From NCBI GenBank assembly GCA_963663365.2, contig CAXXIH010000001.1:1550001-1614000 (forward strand): DNA of 64,000 bases, in the 5' to 3' direction. The position numbers and the translations under genes were made by a program. Below the pieces are notes generated by a model, which was not told the DNA's origin, did no database searches, and saw only the letters and a program-made list of their open reading frames with translations. Source of the DNA: G963663365 sp963663365. GTDB taxonomy: Bacteria > Hinthialibacterota > Hinthialibacteria > Hinthialibacterales > G963663365. Below are positions 25,229 through 34,300 of this stretch, one piece after another; position 1 is the first letter of the stretch; every line of letters begins with the position of its first letter.

Positions 25229-25546
25229 TAATCATTATGGCACGTCAACGAAAGAACTAAAGCCGTAAAGACCACGATACTTGCTGGAAAGCAGTCTCTT
25301 GTTCAAAACAAAATATAAGGGAAAGGTGAGGTTGGTCGGATTGGTCGGGTTTTGGCGTGAGCGTACCGCCATATTTCGACAGTATTCGGGCCAAACTAAT
25401 TAAACAATACAAGGGCAATTTGAAGGACTTTCCGGGATATATTGGGTGCCTCCGAACAGGTGTGTCGAGACCACCCATAGGCCGTGGATTGATTTAGTGA
25501 AGCGTATCCCGTAGGGCGGAGCAACACCAAAACACGGTCCACTCGT

Positions 25547-25660
25547 TTACTCCCGATCTTTCCGCCGTCCATAGAAATGGGCCGGAGTCTGGTGGTGTAG
25601 CACTGAGGGACGTTCGTCGTTGTAGAACCGGAAATACCGCTCCATTCCCTGACGTATGAT
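25547..25660 (-). pseudogene. IS3-family transposase (OrfB) C-terminal fragment
   Basis: The minus strand encodes RQGMERYFRFYNDERP, then PAHFYGRRKDRE and a stop. This is the extreme C-terminus of IS3-family OrfB (the 'YFRFYNxERPH...TPAxxY' signature). No upstream catalytic core is present, so only about 38 codons remain. The surrounding 25229-25873 spacer has no other gene. Confidence 0.8.
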
Positions 25661-25873
25661 GCACCCAGTTAGGAATTGCCCTCAATTTAGGCCTTTTTTC
25701 GACGTGTTAATCAAAATTACACTTTTTTAAAATTGATCTAACTATCTGATATGTCAAGGTTAAGAATAAACCCCCTCACCTGTCCGTCACCTATTTCTCA
25801 AAATCCCAAATTCAACGCTCCTATTTTCGCGTGCCCTCAAAAGAGTGGCAAATCTTATTCAAAGGAGATTGTT

Positions 25874-26233
25874 ATGAAAGGCAAAACCCCAAAAAAGGGC
25901 TCCAACAAGAGAACAGCGAGCGCGTCAGGAGCAAATCCACAAGGTTTCCAACAAGGCGCAAATTCAGGATCACCAAATGGCCCCGGACAAAATCCGGACA
26001 GGCTCATAAACGAGAGAGAGGCCGCATATCTGCTGGGCTTCACTGATCGTACGCTTCAAAAATGGCGTCAAGATGGTGTTGGCCCTGCATATAAAAAAAT
26101 CGGGCGGAACGTACGGTATAGGCTCAGTACAATCCAAGCCATGGTCACCGGTGGTCAATGCAACTCGACATCACAATATAGAAATCAGTCATCCGGCACT
26201 GGCCCCAAAAACAACGGTGGAGGACGGCCATGA
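25874..26233 (+). CDS. HTH (excisionase/MerR-like) DNA-binding protein
   Basis: 119 residues from the ATG at 25874, preceded by AAAGGAGATTGTT. The N-terminal half is disordered, rich in Lys, Ser, Gly and Asn. The C-terminal half has NEREAAYLLGFTDRTLQKWR followed by GPAYKKIGRNVRYRLSTI, a helix-turn-helix_17 motif as in excisionases and element regulators. It overlaps the DUF927 gene by ATGA. Its likely role is a recombination directionality factor or an element regulator binding near the origin. Confidence 0.82.
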   Translation: MKGKTPKKGSNKRTASASGANPQGFQQGANSGSPNGPGQNPDRLINEREAAYLLGFTDRTLQKWRQDGVGPAYKKIGRNVRYRLSTIQAMVTGGQCNSTSQYRNQSSGTGPKNNGGGRP

Positions 26234-28122
26234 GTAAATCCTCCCATAGCGCCGTGAAAACTCGTAAGAGGTCGGCGGGAAAGACCATCCGAAAGAAGAG
26301 TTCCCGCCCCTCTCCCCGGAATAAAGCTGTATCGGCGAAGCCCCAAGCAGCCTCCCATACGAAACCAGATAACGGGGCAGAGTACGGGAGCAACGGACAG
26401 GGTATGTACTACATACCGTCCGGCAAAACCGAAAAGGTGATGCTCTGCGGCTTTAATGCGCGCATCACTTCGGTTGTTACGGAAGATGACGGTCTCAGTT
26501 CAACCCGCAAATTCAAAATCGTAGGAAAAGTCGACGGTGAGCCTCTACAGGAAATTACCGTTGATTCCCATGAGTTTGAAAACGGTAGTTGGATAGGCCG
26601 TCATTGGACGCCAAAGGCTATTATCGAACCCGGCCGTTTGAATCGCACGCTAACTGCGATCAAACAACTGAGCAATCGTGACGGTCATGAAGATAAAATG
26701 CTCTTTGGCCACACGGGCTGGATTGAAAAAGACGGTCACTGGTACTACTTGTTCAATGGCGGCGCAATAGGTACCGAGGGCCTAAACACTTCGATAGAAG
26801 TCGATTTACCCGGTCGACTTGAGAACTACGAAGTGGGACAGTTGCCGCCGCCCAAACAGCGCAAGAGCAGCATTAGAGCGTGTCTTGAGTTCCTGAAACT
26901 GGCCCCCCCGGAGAAGGTCTATCCGTTGTTTGCTTCGATTTTTGTGGCACCACTCATGGAAGCCTTCCAAGTGGACTGTTCTATCTTCATCTTTGGGCGC
27001 TCAGGAACATTTAAGACGGCTACAGCGGCTGTTATGCAGGCCTTCTTTGGCTCGGCTTTTAGGGCACAGACTTTGCCTGCTAACTGGTCGAGCACAACAG
27101 GTGCGATTGAACGTTCGGCTTTTGGGGCAAAGGATGCAATTTTTGTTGTAGACGAATTCCATCCCGACGACGCTGCATCCAGAGAAGCCCGCGAAAAAGC
27201 AGAGCGAATATTTAGAGGCGCTGCCAACGGAACTGGCCGTGAAAGGCTCACAGGTCCTGGGTATTACTCGCGCGGATTGATTGTCGCAACCGGTGAAAAG
27301 ATGCCTCACGGTATGGAAAGCCTATTCGCCAGGATGTTGCTGGTTGAGTTTCAAGCGGGTGATGTAGACGTGAGTGTTCTCACAGAGTTACAGAAGCACG
27401 CGCAATTGGGGACCTTCGCCAGCATAATGGCGGATTACCTCAAATGGCTGGCTCCGCAGATGGATCAGCTAAAGAAATTGCTTCCGGCCGCACATCAACA
27501 ACATCGCGATAAGAACGGCGATATCGATCATCACGCCCGAACAGCTTCAAACTTGGCCTCCTTGAAGATCGGATTGGATATGTTCCTGGATTACGCCCGA
27601 AATCAAAAGGCCATCACAGGAACACAATCAAGTCTCTACAAGCGGGATGGGCAGAAGGCATTACAGCAGGCCTTTAATGACCATAGGCAGATTACCTCCT
27701 GCATAAAGCCTGGCGATCTCTTCATCCGGCTTCTTAAGGACGCGCTGACCAATGGAAACGCTCATATAGAGGCGTCAAAACCAGCGCAGTCCCGAAAGGT
27801 TCGTAAGAAGGACTACGGCTGGATAAAGAAGTCCGGCAAATGGATTGCTCGGGGTACGCTCATCGGGTGGATAGATCGGGACAATCTCTATTTGAGACCG
27901 AAAGAAGCCATCGACATTGCAAGGACCCGTGCAAAGGCAATTCACGCTCAATTCCCCGCGCGTAGGAAGATACAGGGCAGCATGGATAGCAGCGGTTATT
28001 TGGCCTCAAAGGATTCCCAGCGAGGAACGTACTGCGTTCGGGTAACGATTGATGGGCAACGCATGAGTGTCTTACACATGTGTGTCACAGACTTCGAAAA
28101 GATTGCCGGGGGTGGTGACTGA
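26230..28122 (+). CDS. DUF927-type replication helicase/ATPase
   Basis: 630 residues. A basic disordered N-terminus (1-50) is followed by the DUF927 domain: FGHTGWIEKDGHWYYLFNGG and CSIFIFGRSGTFKTATAA (P-loop near residue 256), then AIFVVDEFHPDD (Walker B near 303), GRERLTGPGYYSRGLIVATG and a sensor/Arg-finger region SLFARMLLVEF. The C-terminus carries winged-helix-like basic segments. DUF927 ATPases are replication proteins of phages, plasmids and integrative elements, probably helicase loaders or helicases. It is coupled to the upstream HTH gene by ATGA. It presumably acts with the primase-helicase-polymerase fusion further on. Confidence 0.85.
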   Translation: MSKSSHSAVKTRKRSAGKTIRKKSSRPSPRNKAVSAKPQAASHTKPDNGAEYGSNGQGMYYIPSGKTEKVMLCGFNARITSVVTEDDGLSSTRKFKIVGKVDGEPLQEITVDSHEFENGSWIGRHWTPKAIIEPGRLNRTLTAIKQLSNRDGHEDKMLFGHTGWIEKDGHWYYLFNGGAIGTEGLNTSIEVDLPGRLENYEVGQLPPPKQRKSSIRACLEFLKLAPPEKVYPLFASIFVAPLMEAFQVDCSIFIFGRSGTFKTATAAVMQAFFGSAFRAQTLPANWSSTTGAIERSAFGAKDAIFVVDEFHPDDAASREAREKAERIFRGAANGTGRERLTGPGYYSRGLIVATGEKMPHGMESLFARMLLVEFQAGDVDVSVLTELQKHAQLGTFASIMADYLKWLAPQMDQLKKLLPAAHQQHRDKNGDIDHHARTASNLASLKIGLDMFLDYARNQKAITGTQSSLYKRDGQKALQQAFNDHRQITSCIKPGDLFIRLLKDALTNGNAHIEASKPAQSRKVRKKDYGWIKKSGKWIARGTLIGWIDRDNLYLRPKEAIDIARTRAKAIHAQFPARRKIQGSMDSSGYLASKDSQRGTYCVRVTIDGQRMSVLHMCVTDFEKIAGGGD

Positions 28123-28167
28123 GTCCGGCTAATACGGGCTCATTCTCCCGGATAAACGAGGCAGAAG

Positions 28168-28275
28168 ATGGCTGAGATACGAAAAAACGCAGTCCTAAGG
28201 ATAGTTCACGGTTCATCCGATCCGGAACAGGACTCATCCCTTGATCTTCGCCGTCTGCCTCACTCTGCTTCATGA
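28168..28275 (+). CDS. Possible 35-aa ORF
   Basis: MAEIRKNAVLRIVHG followed by SSDPEQDSSLDLRRL, with GAGG seven bases before the ATG. Hydrophilic, no family. The evidence is the ribosome site alone. Confidence 0.3.
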   Translation: MAEIRKNAVLRIVHGSSDPEQDSSLDLRRLPHSAS

Positions 28276-28413
28276 ATTCATATCCCTTCCCGCAAAGTAA
28301 GTTGATTCCAATTCTTTAACCTTATCGCAAACTATAGAAAACAGACGTATTTCACTCTACCGACGATATAATATATTACCTCGATATTCTGGTATTATTT
28401 TTTACCTTCCCGT

Positions 28414-28456
28414 ATCAAAATGAAACGGTTTAATCAGAACGGAATTCCATTTTGAT
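28414..28456. promoter_or_regulatory. Inverted repeat in AT-rich leader
   Basis: ATCAAAATG (28414-28422) and CATTTTGAT (28448-28456) are perfect 9-bp inverted arms around a 25-bp centre containing a GGAATTCC core. It lies in an AT-rich 300-bp stretch before the ParB-like/TGT genes. It could be an operator, a ParB-type site or part of an origin. Confidence 0.45.
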
Positions 28457-28584
28457 GCAGAATTTCAATGCTTACATGCAAAAATAGAAGAGGATCGTAA
28501 ACCTAAGTAAATCGTCGCACAATTATATTATGGAACATATTTTGCAATATTATTCAATAGAAATAAATGAAAGGAGATTCTCAC

Positions 28585-29919
28585 ATGAAGAATCAGAAAC
28601 AACCTTCACACCCTGCCACGACGCAGGACCGCAGCCTCTTTGAGGCTAAAAGAACCAGCGAGAGAACCGGCAAAGGCTATAGTAATGACACTGGCAATCT
28701 CTATTCCTTGGCTTTAAGTGGCTGTAGCGGATACTCGGATCGTTCGGGTTCCAAGAAGTTGGACGATGGCCATGAACTGGATAGGGATCGAGACTCAATC
28801 GCCGATCAAACGCCCCCTTTTCTGGACGCACCTTATAAGGAATTCAGCAAAAGGCCGCCTAAATCACAGAAATGTGACATCAACGATCAAGACTCCCGCG
28901 GGAGCAACCTTAAAAACGAAGGGGAAATTTGTGATGAAGAACTCGAAATGACCATTTCCAAAGGCAGCGTCTTTGTTATGAGAATTGACGATTGTCAAGA
29001 GATTCCCGATTATAAAACAAAGAGCACGCTGGATTTTCCGTTGGTTTTGAAGAACGGCGAAAAGTATCAATGCATTGAGCGCTACGATCTTGTTAACGCG
29101 GCGCAACGAAGCGGGAAGAACACAATCAGATGCAGAATCATCGAAAAGTTTATAACTATGCCCTGGGATGCTGTCATACTTAAGGCAGGAACACGTATCA
29201 TTACTCTTGGTGGCACTGCATCCTACGGGGAGAAGTTGTGTGCGGTTGGGCACCTCATCTTTTATCTCGAAGAACACCACCCAGACATCAAGCGAAACAC
29301 GCATGGCGGTGATAGAAGAGGGCATGATTTTCAGAGCCAGCGCGGCGTAAACCAAACCGAGTTTTTAGAAAAAGAATTCAAACGGGACAGAAAGACAATT
29401 AATGGTTACATCACCAAGACGCAATACTTGGACCGGAAAACACTGCTTCTAATCGCTAGGAAGAAGGTCTCAAAGTCTATCATGGAGCGTCTCCAACAAC
29501 GCAAAAATGAGCGTGTAAAAAAACTGATTCCAAGCGGCACCAGCGAGAAGGACATTATACCGGAGACGGAAAAACTGATTACGGACCAAATTACGAAAGA
29601 ATATCCGGACTGGCTCAAGGAAGAACTGCAACGGCCCAGTTCCCACAGGAGTGGCAGGCGGACATCAAAACCCAAACCTAAACAGAACCGTTTTAGAGAT
29701 TGGCAGCCGGAGCAAGAATTGGCAGAGCTAGAAGACGGTTGCACAGAAGATTCCTGTCGGACGGATACACGGAATGTCAGCGCCCGTTTGAAGGAAGCCG
29801 CCGATGGAGACTTTGAGGCATTGTGTGATGCATTAGAGGCGGAAACTCAGAAGTTGGCGGATATAATTCTCAGAACGAACGCTGTTTGCACAATGCGTAA
29901 GAAAGGAGACGAATCATAA
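28585..29919 (+). CDS. ParB-like protein upstream of the TGT-like gene
   Basis: 444 residues from the ATG at 28585 (GGAG eight bases upstream). Residues 1-120 are disordered. The middle, FPLVLKNGEKYQCIERYDLV followed by NAAQRSGKNTIRCRII, resembles a ParB/Srx N-terminal fold, where a short sheet is followed by the 'R..A...G...I' helix. A HTH-like stretch comes next (VNQTEFLEKEFKRDRKTING, then TKTQYLDRKTLLLIARK). The C-terminus is charged. The stop overlaps the TGT-like gene's ATG (TAATG), so the two are made together. In the known Dpd DNA-modification clusters a ParB-like partner (DpdB) acts with the transglycosylase DpdA. A plain partition protein is the alternative. The ParB assignment is from weak motif resemblance. 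Confidence 0.5.
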   Translation: MKNQKQPSHPATTQDRSLFEAKRTSERTGKGYSNDTGNLYSLALSGCSGYSDRSGSKKLDDGHELDRDRDSIADQTPPFLDAPYKEFSKRPPKSQKCDINDQDSRGSNLKNEGEICDEELEMTISKGSVFVMRIDDCQEIPDYKTKSTLDFPLVLKNGEKYQCIERYDLVNAAQRSGKNTIRCRIIEKFITMPWDAVILKAGTRIITLGGTASYGEKLCAVGHLIFYLEEHHPDIKRNTHGGDRRGHDFQSQRGVNQTEFLEKEFKRDRKTINGYITKTQYLDRKTLLLIARKKVSKSIMERLQQRKNERVKKLIPSGTSEKDIIPETEKLITDQITKEYPDWLKEELQRPSSHRSGRRTSKPKPKQNRFRDWQPEQELAELEDGCTEDSCRTDTRNVSARLKEAADGDFEALCDALEAETQKLADIILRTNAVCTMRKKGDES

Positions 29920-31052
29920 TGGGAAAACTTGTATTTGCCATTGCTGGCCAGTCAGACGCTGCATTGATCAAGAAGCAAGAGCATGCCGGAATGATCATTG
30001 CTGTACCTACGATTGAAAGAGATTTTTTGACGGTGGAGAATTTCAGGAGTTTTTGCGACGCGGTTTGTATCAAAATATGGTTCCTCGATAGTGGCGGATT
30101 TCAATTGCTTGGAGCGGAAGAAAGCGCGCGCGATAATGGAACAGAATTGTCGCATGAATTGCGCTCAGACCCCAATGCCCCGATTTTTGATAGGCATCGA
30201 GATACTCCAAACCTGACGTCTTATCATGTTGTACGATATGCCCGAGAGTTTGAACCAGATATCGTAATTGGTTTAGATCTCCCGGTGGTCAAGACCTCCG
30301 ATCCTAGGAGGCAGAAAATGGAATTCTACACCAAATTTCCCAGGAATTTGGTGTGGGCAATCATAATGGCCAAGCTTATGGCCAAGCATTGCCCGAAGTC
30401 TCAATTCTTCCTGACCGTTCAGTGTTATGACGTCAATCAATTGCGGTTATTCTATGGTCTTGTTAAAAAATTGCCTCATGATGGTGTGGCACTTCCCACA
30501 CGAAATATGGATGTCGAAAGTCTGGTCGGTTTCCTGTCGCTCCTTCACCAATTGGGTGTCCGTCGAATTCATTTGTTGGGTGTCGCGACTTTTCAGATTA
30601 TAGCGGTTGCGGCGTATATGACGGCGAAAAATTATTTTGACTGGATTTCTTTTGACGCAAAGACCCCGTCGGAGGCGGCACGATATAGCCAATATGTAAA
30701 CCATTGGAATTTAAAATTATCTTCTCTCGCCAACAAACGATGCGTAAAGAAGGATCGAAAGCCTGATTGCCCCTGCCCGGGATGTGTGAAGAAGAAATCA
30801 TACAAATCCATTGCGGGAATGGAATATGGAAAAAAGATGGTGTTCCTCACGCTTCATAATTCATATGCAATAAAGGAGTTTTCTAAACTTGCGTATGCCG
30901 AAGCCAAAGATTTTTATAAGTTTCGGAAATTTTTGTTGAAGAGGACTCCGGATAAAGACCTCGTGAACCGGATATTCTTGGCATTGTTGATGTTTGAGAG
31001 TCGGCTGCGGAAACGAGATCATTCTACTCCTAAATGGCCGTCAAAAAATTAG
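29919..31052 (+). CDS. tRNA-guanine transglycosylase-like protein (DpdA-type candidate)
   Basis: 377 residues. WFLDSGGFQLLG (Asp57) matches the base-binding LTDSGGFQ motif of queuine/archaeosine transglycosylases. FLTVQCYDVNQL and RRIHLLGVAT lie at the positions of substrate-pocket strands. YFDWISFDAKTPSEAA offers the nucleophile Asp (241 or 246). Zinc ligands are visible as CPCPGC (Cys284, 286, 289) and LTLHN (His313), spaced as in true TGTs. The protein is shorter and more divergent than a cellular Tgt, and no queuosine genes accompany it. It sits in a mobile replication module, so a DNA-base exchanger of the DpdA type (inserting preQ0 or a relative) is the best inference. A tRNA substrate cannot be excluded. 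Confidence 0.8.
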   Translation: MGKLVFAIAGQSDAALIKKQEHAGMIIAVPTIERDFLTVENFRSFCDAVCIKIWFLDSGGFQLLGAEESARDNGTELSHELRSDPNAPIFDRHRDTPNLTSYHVVRYAREFEPDIVIGLDLPVVKTSDPRRQKMEFYTKFPRNLVWAIIMAKLMAKHCPKSQFFLTVQCYDVNQLRLFYGLVKKLPHDGVALPTRNMDVESLVGFLSLLHQLGVRRIHLLGVATFQIIAVAAYMTAKNYFDWISFDAKTPSEAARYSQYVNHWNLKLSSLANKRCVKKDRKPDCPCPGCVKKKSYKSIAGMEYGKKMVFLTLHNSYAIKEFSKLAYAEAKDFYKFRKFLLKRTPDKDLVNRIFLALLMFESRLRKRDHSTPKWPSKN

Positions 31053-31342
31053 ATTAAGGAGAGCAATTGCTGGTTGCGTACGAACCCCGTGACCCTTGAC
31101 GCCCTGCAATTGCCAACTCTCTCTTCCTCTTATCTGCATCCACCCTACTCAACTCTTCTCAGGCACTTGGACATTTTAGTCTATCCCGCAAGGTGGCAAC
31201 TCCTCTTCTACCGCTCTCCCCCGATCATTCTCGCAATTATCAAAGCAAGGAAAATCAGACAGAACAAACTATATGAATCGATCACATCACATTCAGACAA
31301 TGATCTGTTCACAATTCTTATTCTCGCGCGAATGGTGTAGTT
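31053..31342. other. Gene-free spacer before the polymerase fusion
   Basis: No credible ORF, and no strong ribosome site before the following gene (GGTG only). No clear promoter stands out. It may hold the polymerase gene's control region. Confidence 0.4.
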
Positions 31343-34300
31343 ATGCAAGATACAACAGTTACCTACAAAGAATGGCTTTGCGCTAAGGCCCCGTACTTGC
31401 AATCGACCGTACTGGAATATCTGGACCACCTAGAAAATCAACTCCATGAAATCCACGGTGGGAAAGTGGGAATATATGTTGCGCGTGAGATCAAATCGGC
31501 AGAGCAATCATTATATTTCCCGTATTTGGATATCGATGGAGATTCGCGTGACGGAGAGACCGCAAAAATAGAATCAGCCCTGCAACGAACGAAAGGAGCA
31601 CTTCAATATTTTGGGGACCTCGAGGTCCTTGATCGCTTTAGAGTAATAGCTACGGGAGGAACGGGATTCCGGCTCGTGTCAAATGTCCTGCTGAACAAGG
31701 TCAACTACGAAGGTTTCATCAATTTTGTGACGGCAGAAATTCAATGTGCCGATCCAGGTCCCCTGAGAGATATTTACCAGCCCCATCAACTGTTGGCTTA
31801 CAAGGGGTCATGCAAGCAATGCCACCATCCGGTTAGAAGACACTCATGCCCCGTCGATGCTCATGAAATTCTGAATGGGTATTTCAACGGAGACCGTTAT
31901 CTTGAGGCCACCAACGGGAAACCAAATCCCGACGAATATGTGGAGTTTATGGAATGGTTTCTCAATTTCAGGCCGATTACCGACCTTGGAGCACTGGGAA
32001 AGTTGGGGAGCCGCATTTCCCAATATGCCCCGACCTCATCGCGTTTCAACATCAATCCTTCCGTTTTTCAGAGGATGGCATATGGGAAGCCCAGTTTGAC
32101 AATGGAAAGACTGTCCGAGGAATTAATGAAACGTGGGATTCATCACAGGATAGAACCTCGAGGACCCACTACAGCCATTTCATTTCAGAATCTTCCCTGT
32201 CCGGTGTGTCATAAGACAGGAGGAAATGCGCGTGCCTATCCTCCCTATTTCAGACTGTACTGCTTGCGGAGAACATGTGAGGCAAACCAGGGTATGTCTT
32301 TGCCAAAATGGTCAGGAATTGATTCGGTTCTTATTCCGAGAGAAAAACCAATCAAAAGGGGTGACACCGTAGTTGACGGACCAGAAAATTCCCTGCCGCT
32401 TGAGGAGGCAAAATTAAGAATCCGCGATGAGTTGGAACAACAGGGTGATTCTCTGATTATCGTGACTCCGGGCGTGGGTAAGACGCACTCAGCATTGGAA
32501 TGGGTACGAGACAAAGCTGGAAGCAAGGTAATCGTCTACAGCAGCCTCAACAAGGCCCTCAAAGAAGAGGCATATGACCGCTGTAAGGGGTTGGGGATTG
32601 CGGAAGACCATCTTCACATGCTCCACGCGAGGGACGAGGTTTGTACGCGCCCAAATAGACTCCTAGAGGTTTGCAAGTCAGGATATTCACCAGCCAATCT
32701 ACTTTGTAATGACTGTGGAGAACGTGGAACCTGCGCTTACTATCAAGAACGAGGTCATATCTCAAACGGCGTCCATTTTGTAACGCATGCAATGCTGCCC
32801 TACCTTACCGAAAGGTTAGAGAAAACTGACCTCATCATCCTGGATGAGAACCTTCTTGCGGGCTTTCTGGTGGAGGAGACAATAACAGGACCGGTAATGC
32901 GAGCTCTAAAGACTACCGTTGGAAAAAACAACCAGCGTCTAATCCAGAACATCATCGATTTGGCAGACGATTTGAAAGGGGCCTACGAGAACTACTGCAA
33001 CCGTCAGGATGATGAAAATGGCGCCACCGATTTCCATACTTATGTCTCGGGCAGAAACATAGTCCATTTGCTGCAGGAATCTCTGAGAACCCAAGGCCGA
33101 GACTTCTCACAGGAGATTGACGATTTGGTCCGATGTCTGCAAGCACAGGATAATCAAGACCTTCTTGATAAGGGTATTGACGCAAGAGCCATCGAGTACC
33201 TGAATGATCTCAACTCAAATCCGGACCATGTGAGCATACGCGTATCCAAAGACAGCGCCATATTCCAACTGAAGAAGATCGACAAACTCAACCTGTCACA
33301 CACCAAGATCAAAATCCTCGATGCTACGGGAGACAAGGATGTGGCGGAAATCGTTACCGGCCGTCAAATCCGCCCTTTGAAAGCAAAAGTCAATTGGGAT
33401 GGGAAACGGATACATCTGAAGCACAGCACATCGAGGACCACCCTTCAACATTCATCGGGTTCTGATTTAGAGAAACTGGCAAAGGATATACTGGAGCACA
33501 CGAAAGCGAAGAGGATTTTGGTCATAACGCATAAGTTCCTGTTGGAGCGACTTTTGCAGGAATGTCAAAAGCAAGAGCCTGATAGGCAATTTATGGGACA
33601 TCATTTCTTTGGTCCCAAAGGGGTAAACGCGTACCAGGATTGTGATGCAGCCATCGTGGTGGGACTCCCGTATGAGAACCTGGAATCGAATAGACAAAAT
33701 GCCGGATTGATTTATGGCGGTGATGATGAAGAAAAATGTCAGCAGTGGATGGACCAATGTATGCAGAACGAACTTTTACAGGCCATCCATAGAATCAGAC
33801 CAGTACGAAAACCACATACGGATATAATTCTGGCGGCAAGTTTATGGCCCACCGTTTTAGATGAACCCAACCAGATCATTGATAACGCCCACAACGATAA
33901 TTGGAAAGAACAAGCTCTAATGGCATTGAGACCCTGGGTTAAAACCTTTGGTTTCATGAATGATGACATAGCGGCTTTGGCTGGTATTGTGAAACGAGGT
34001 AAGGAGAAATCAGCACGGTTATTCAGGGAATCTGTTATCAATTATCTAAAAGATCTGAATCCTAAGGGTGTTTTGAACCTGCGTACCTTGAATAAAAAGA
34101 GGGAAACAAAGAAGAATGGTTTACCACTATTGTTTTATGAGTCATCAGGATCGTTGGCAAGGGTATTTTTTGGTATTAGTGTTAGTAGTATGCCAAAACA
34201 CCCTTTGCCATACCTTGATGATGCAATTGAAAATGCCTTTCCAATTGTAACCCTCTCCCCTAACCAGTCGACGCAGGTCAAAAATACCTTTATCCAAGAA

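Noticed and set aside
31074..31340. 88-aa ORF before the polymerase fusion
   Set aside because: It needs a TTG start without a ribosome site and has an atypical composition.
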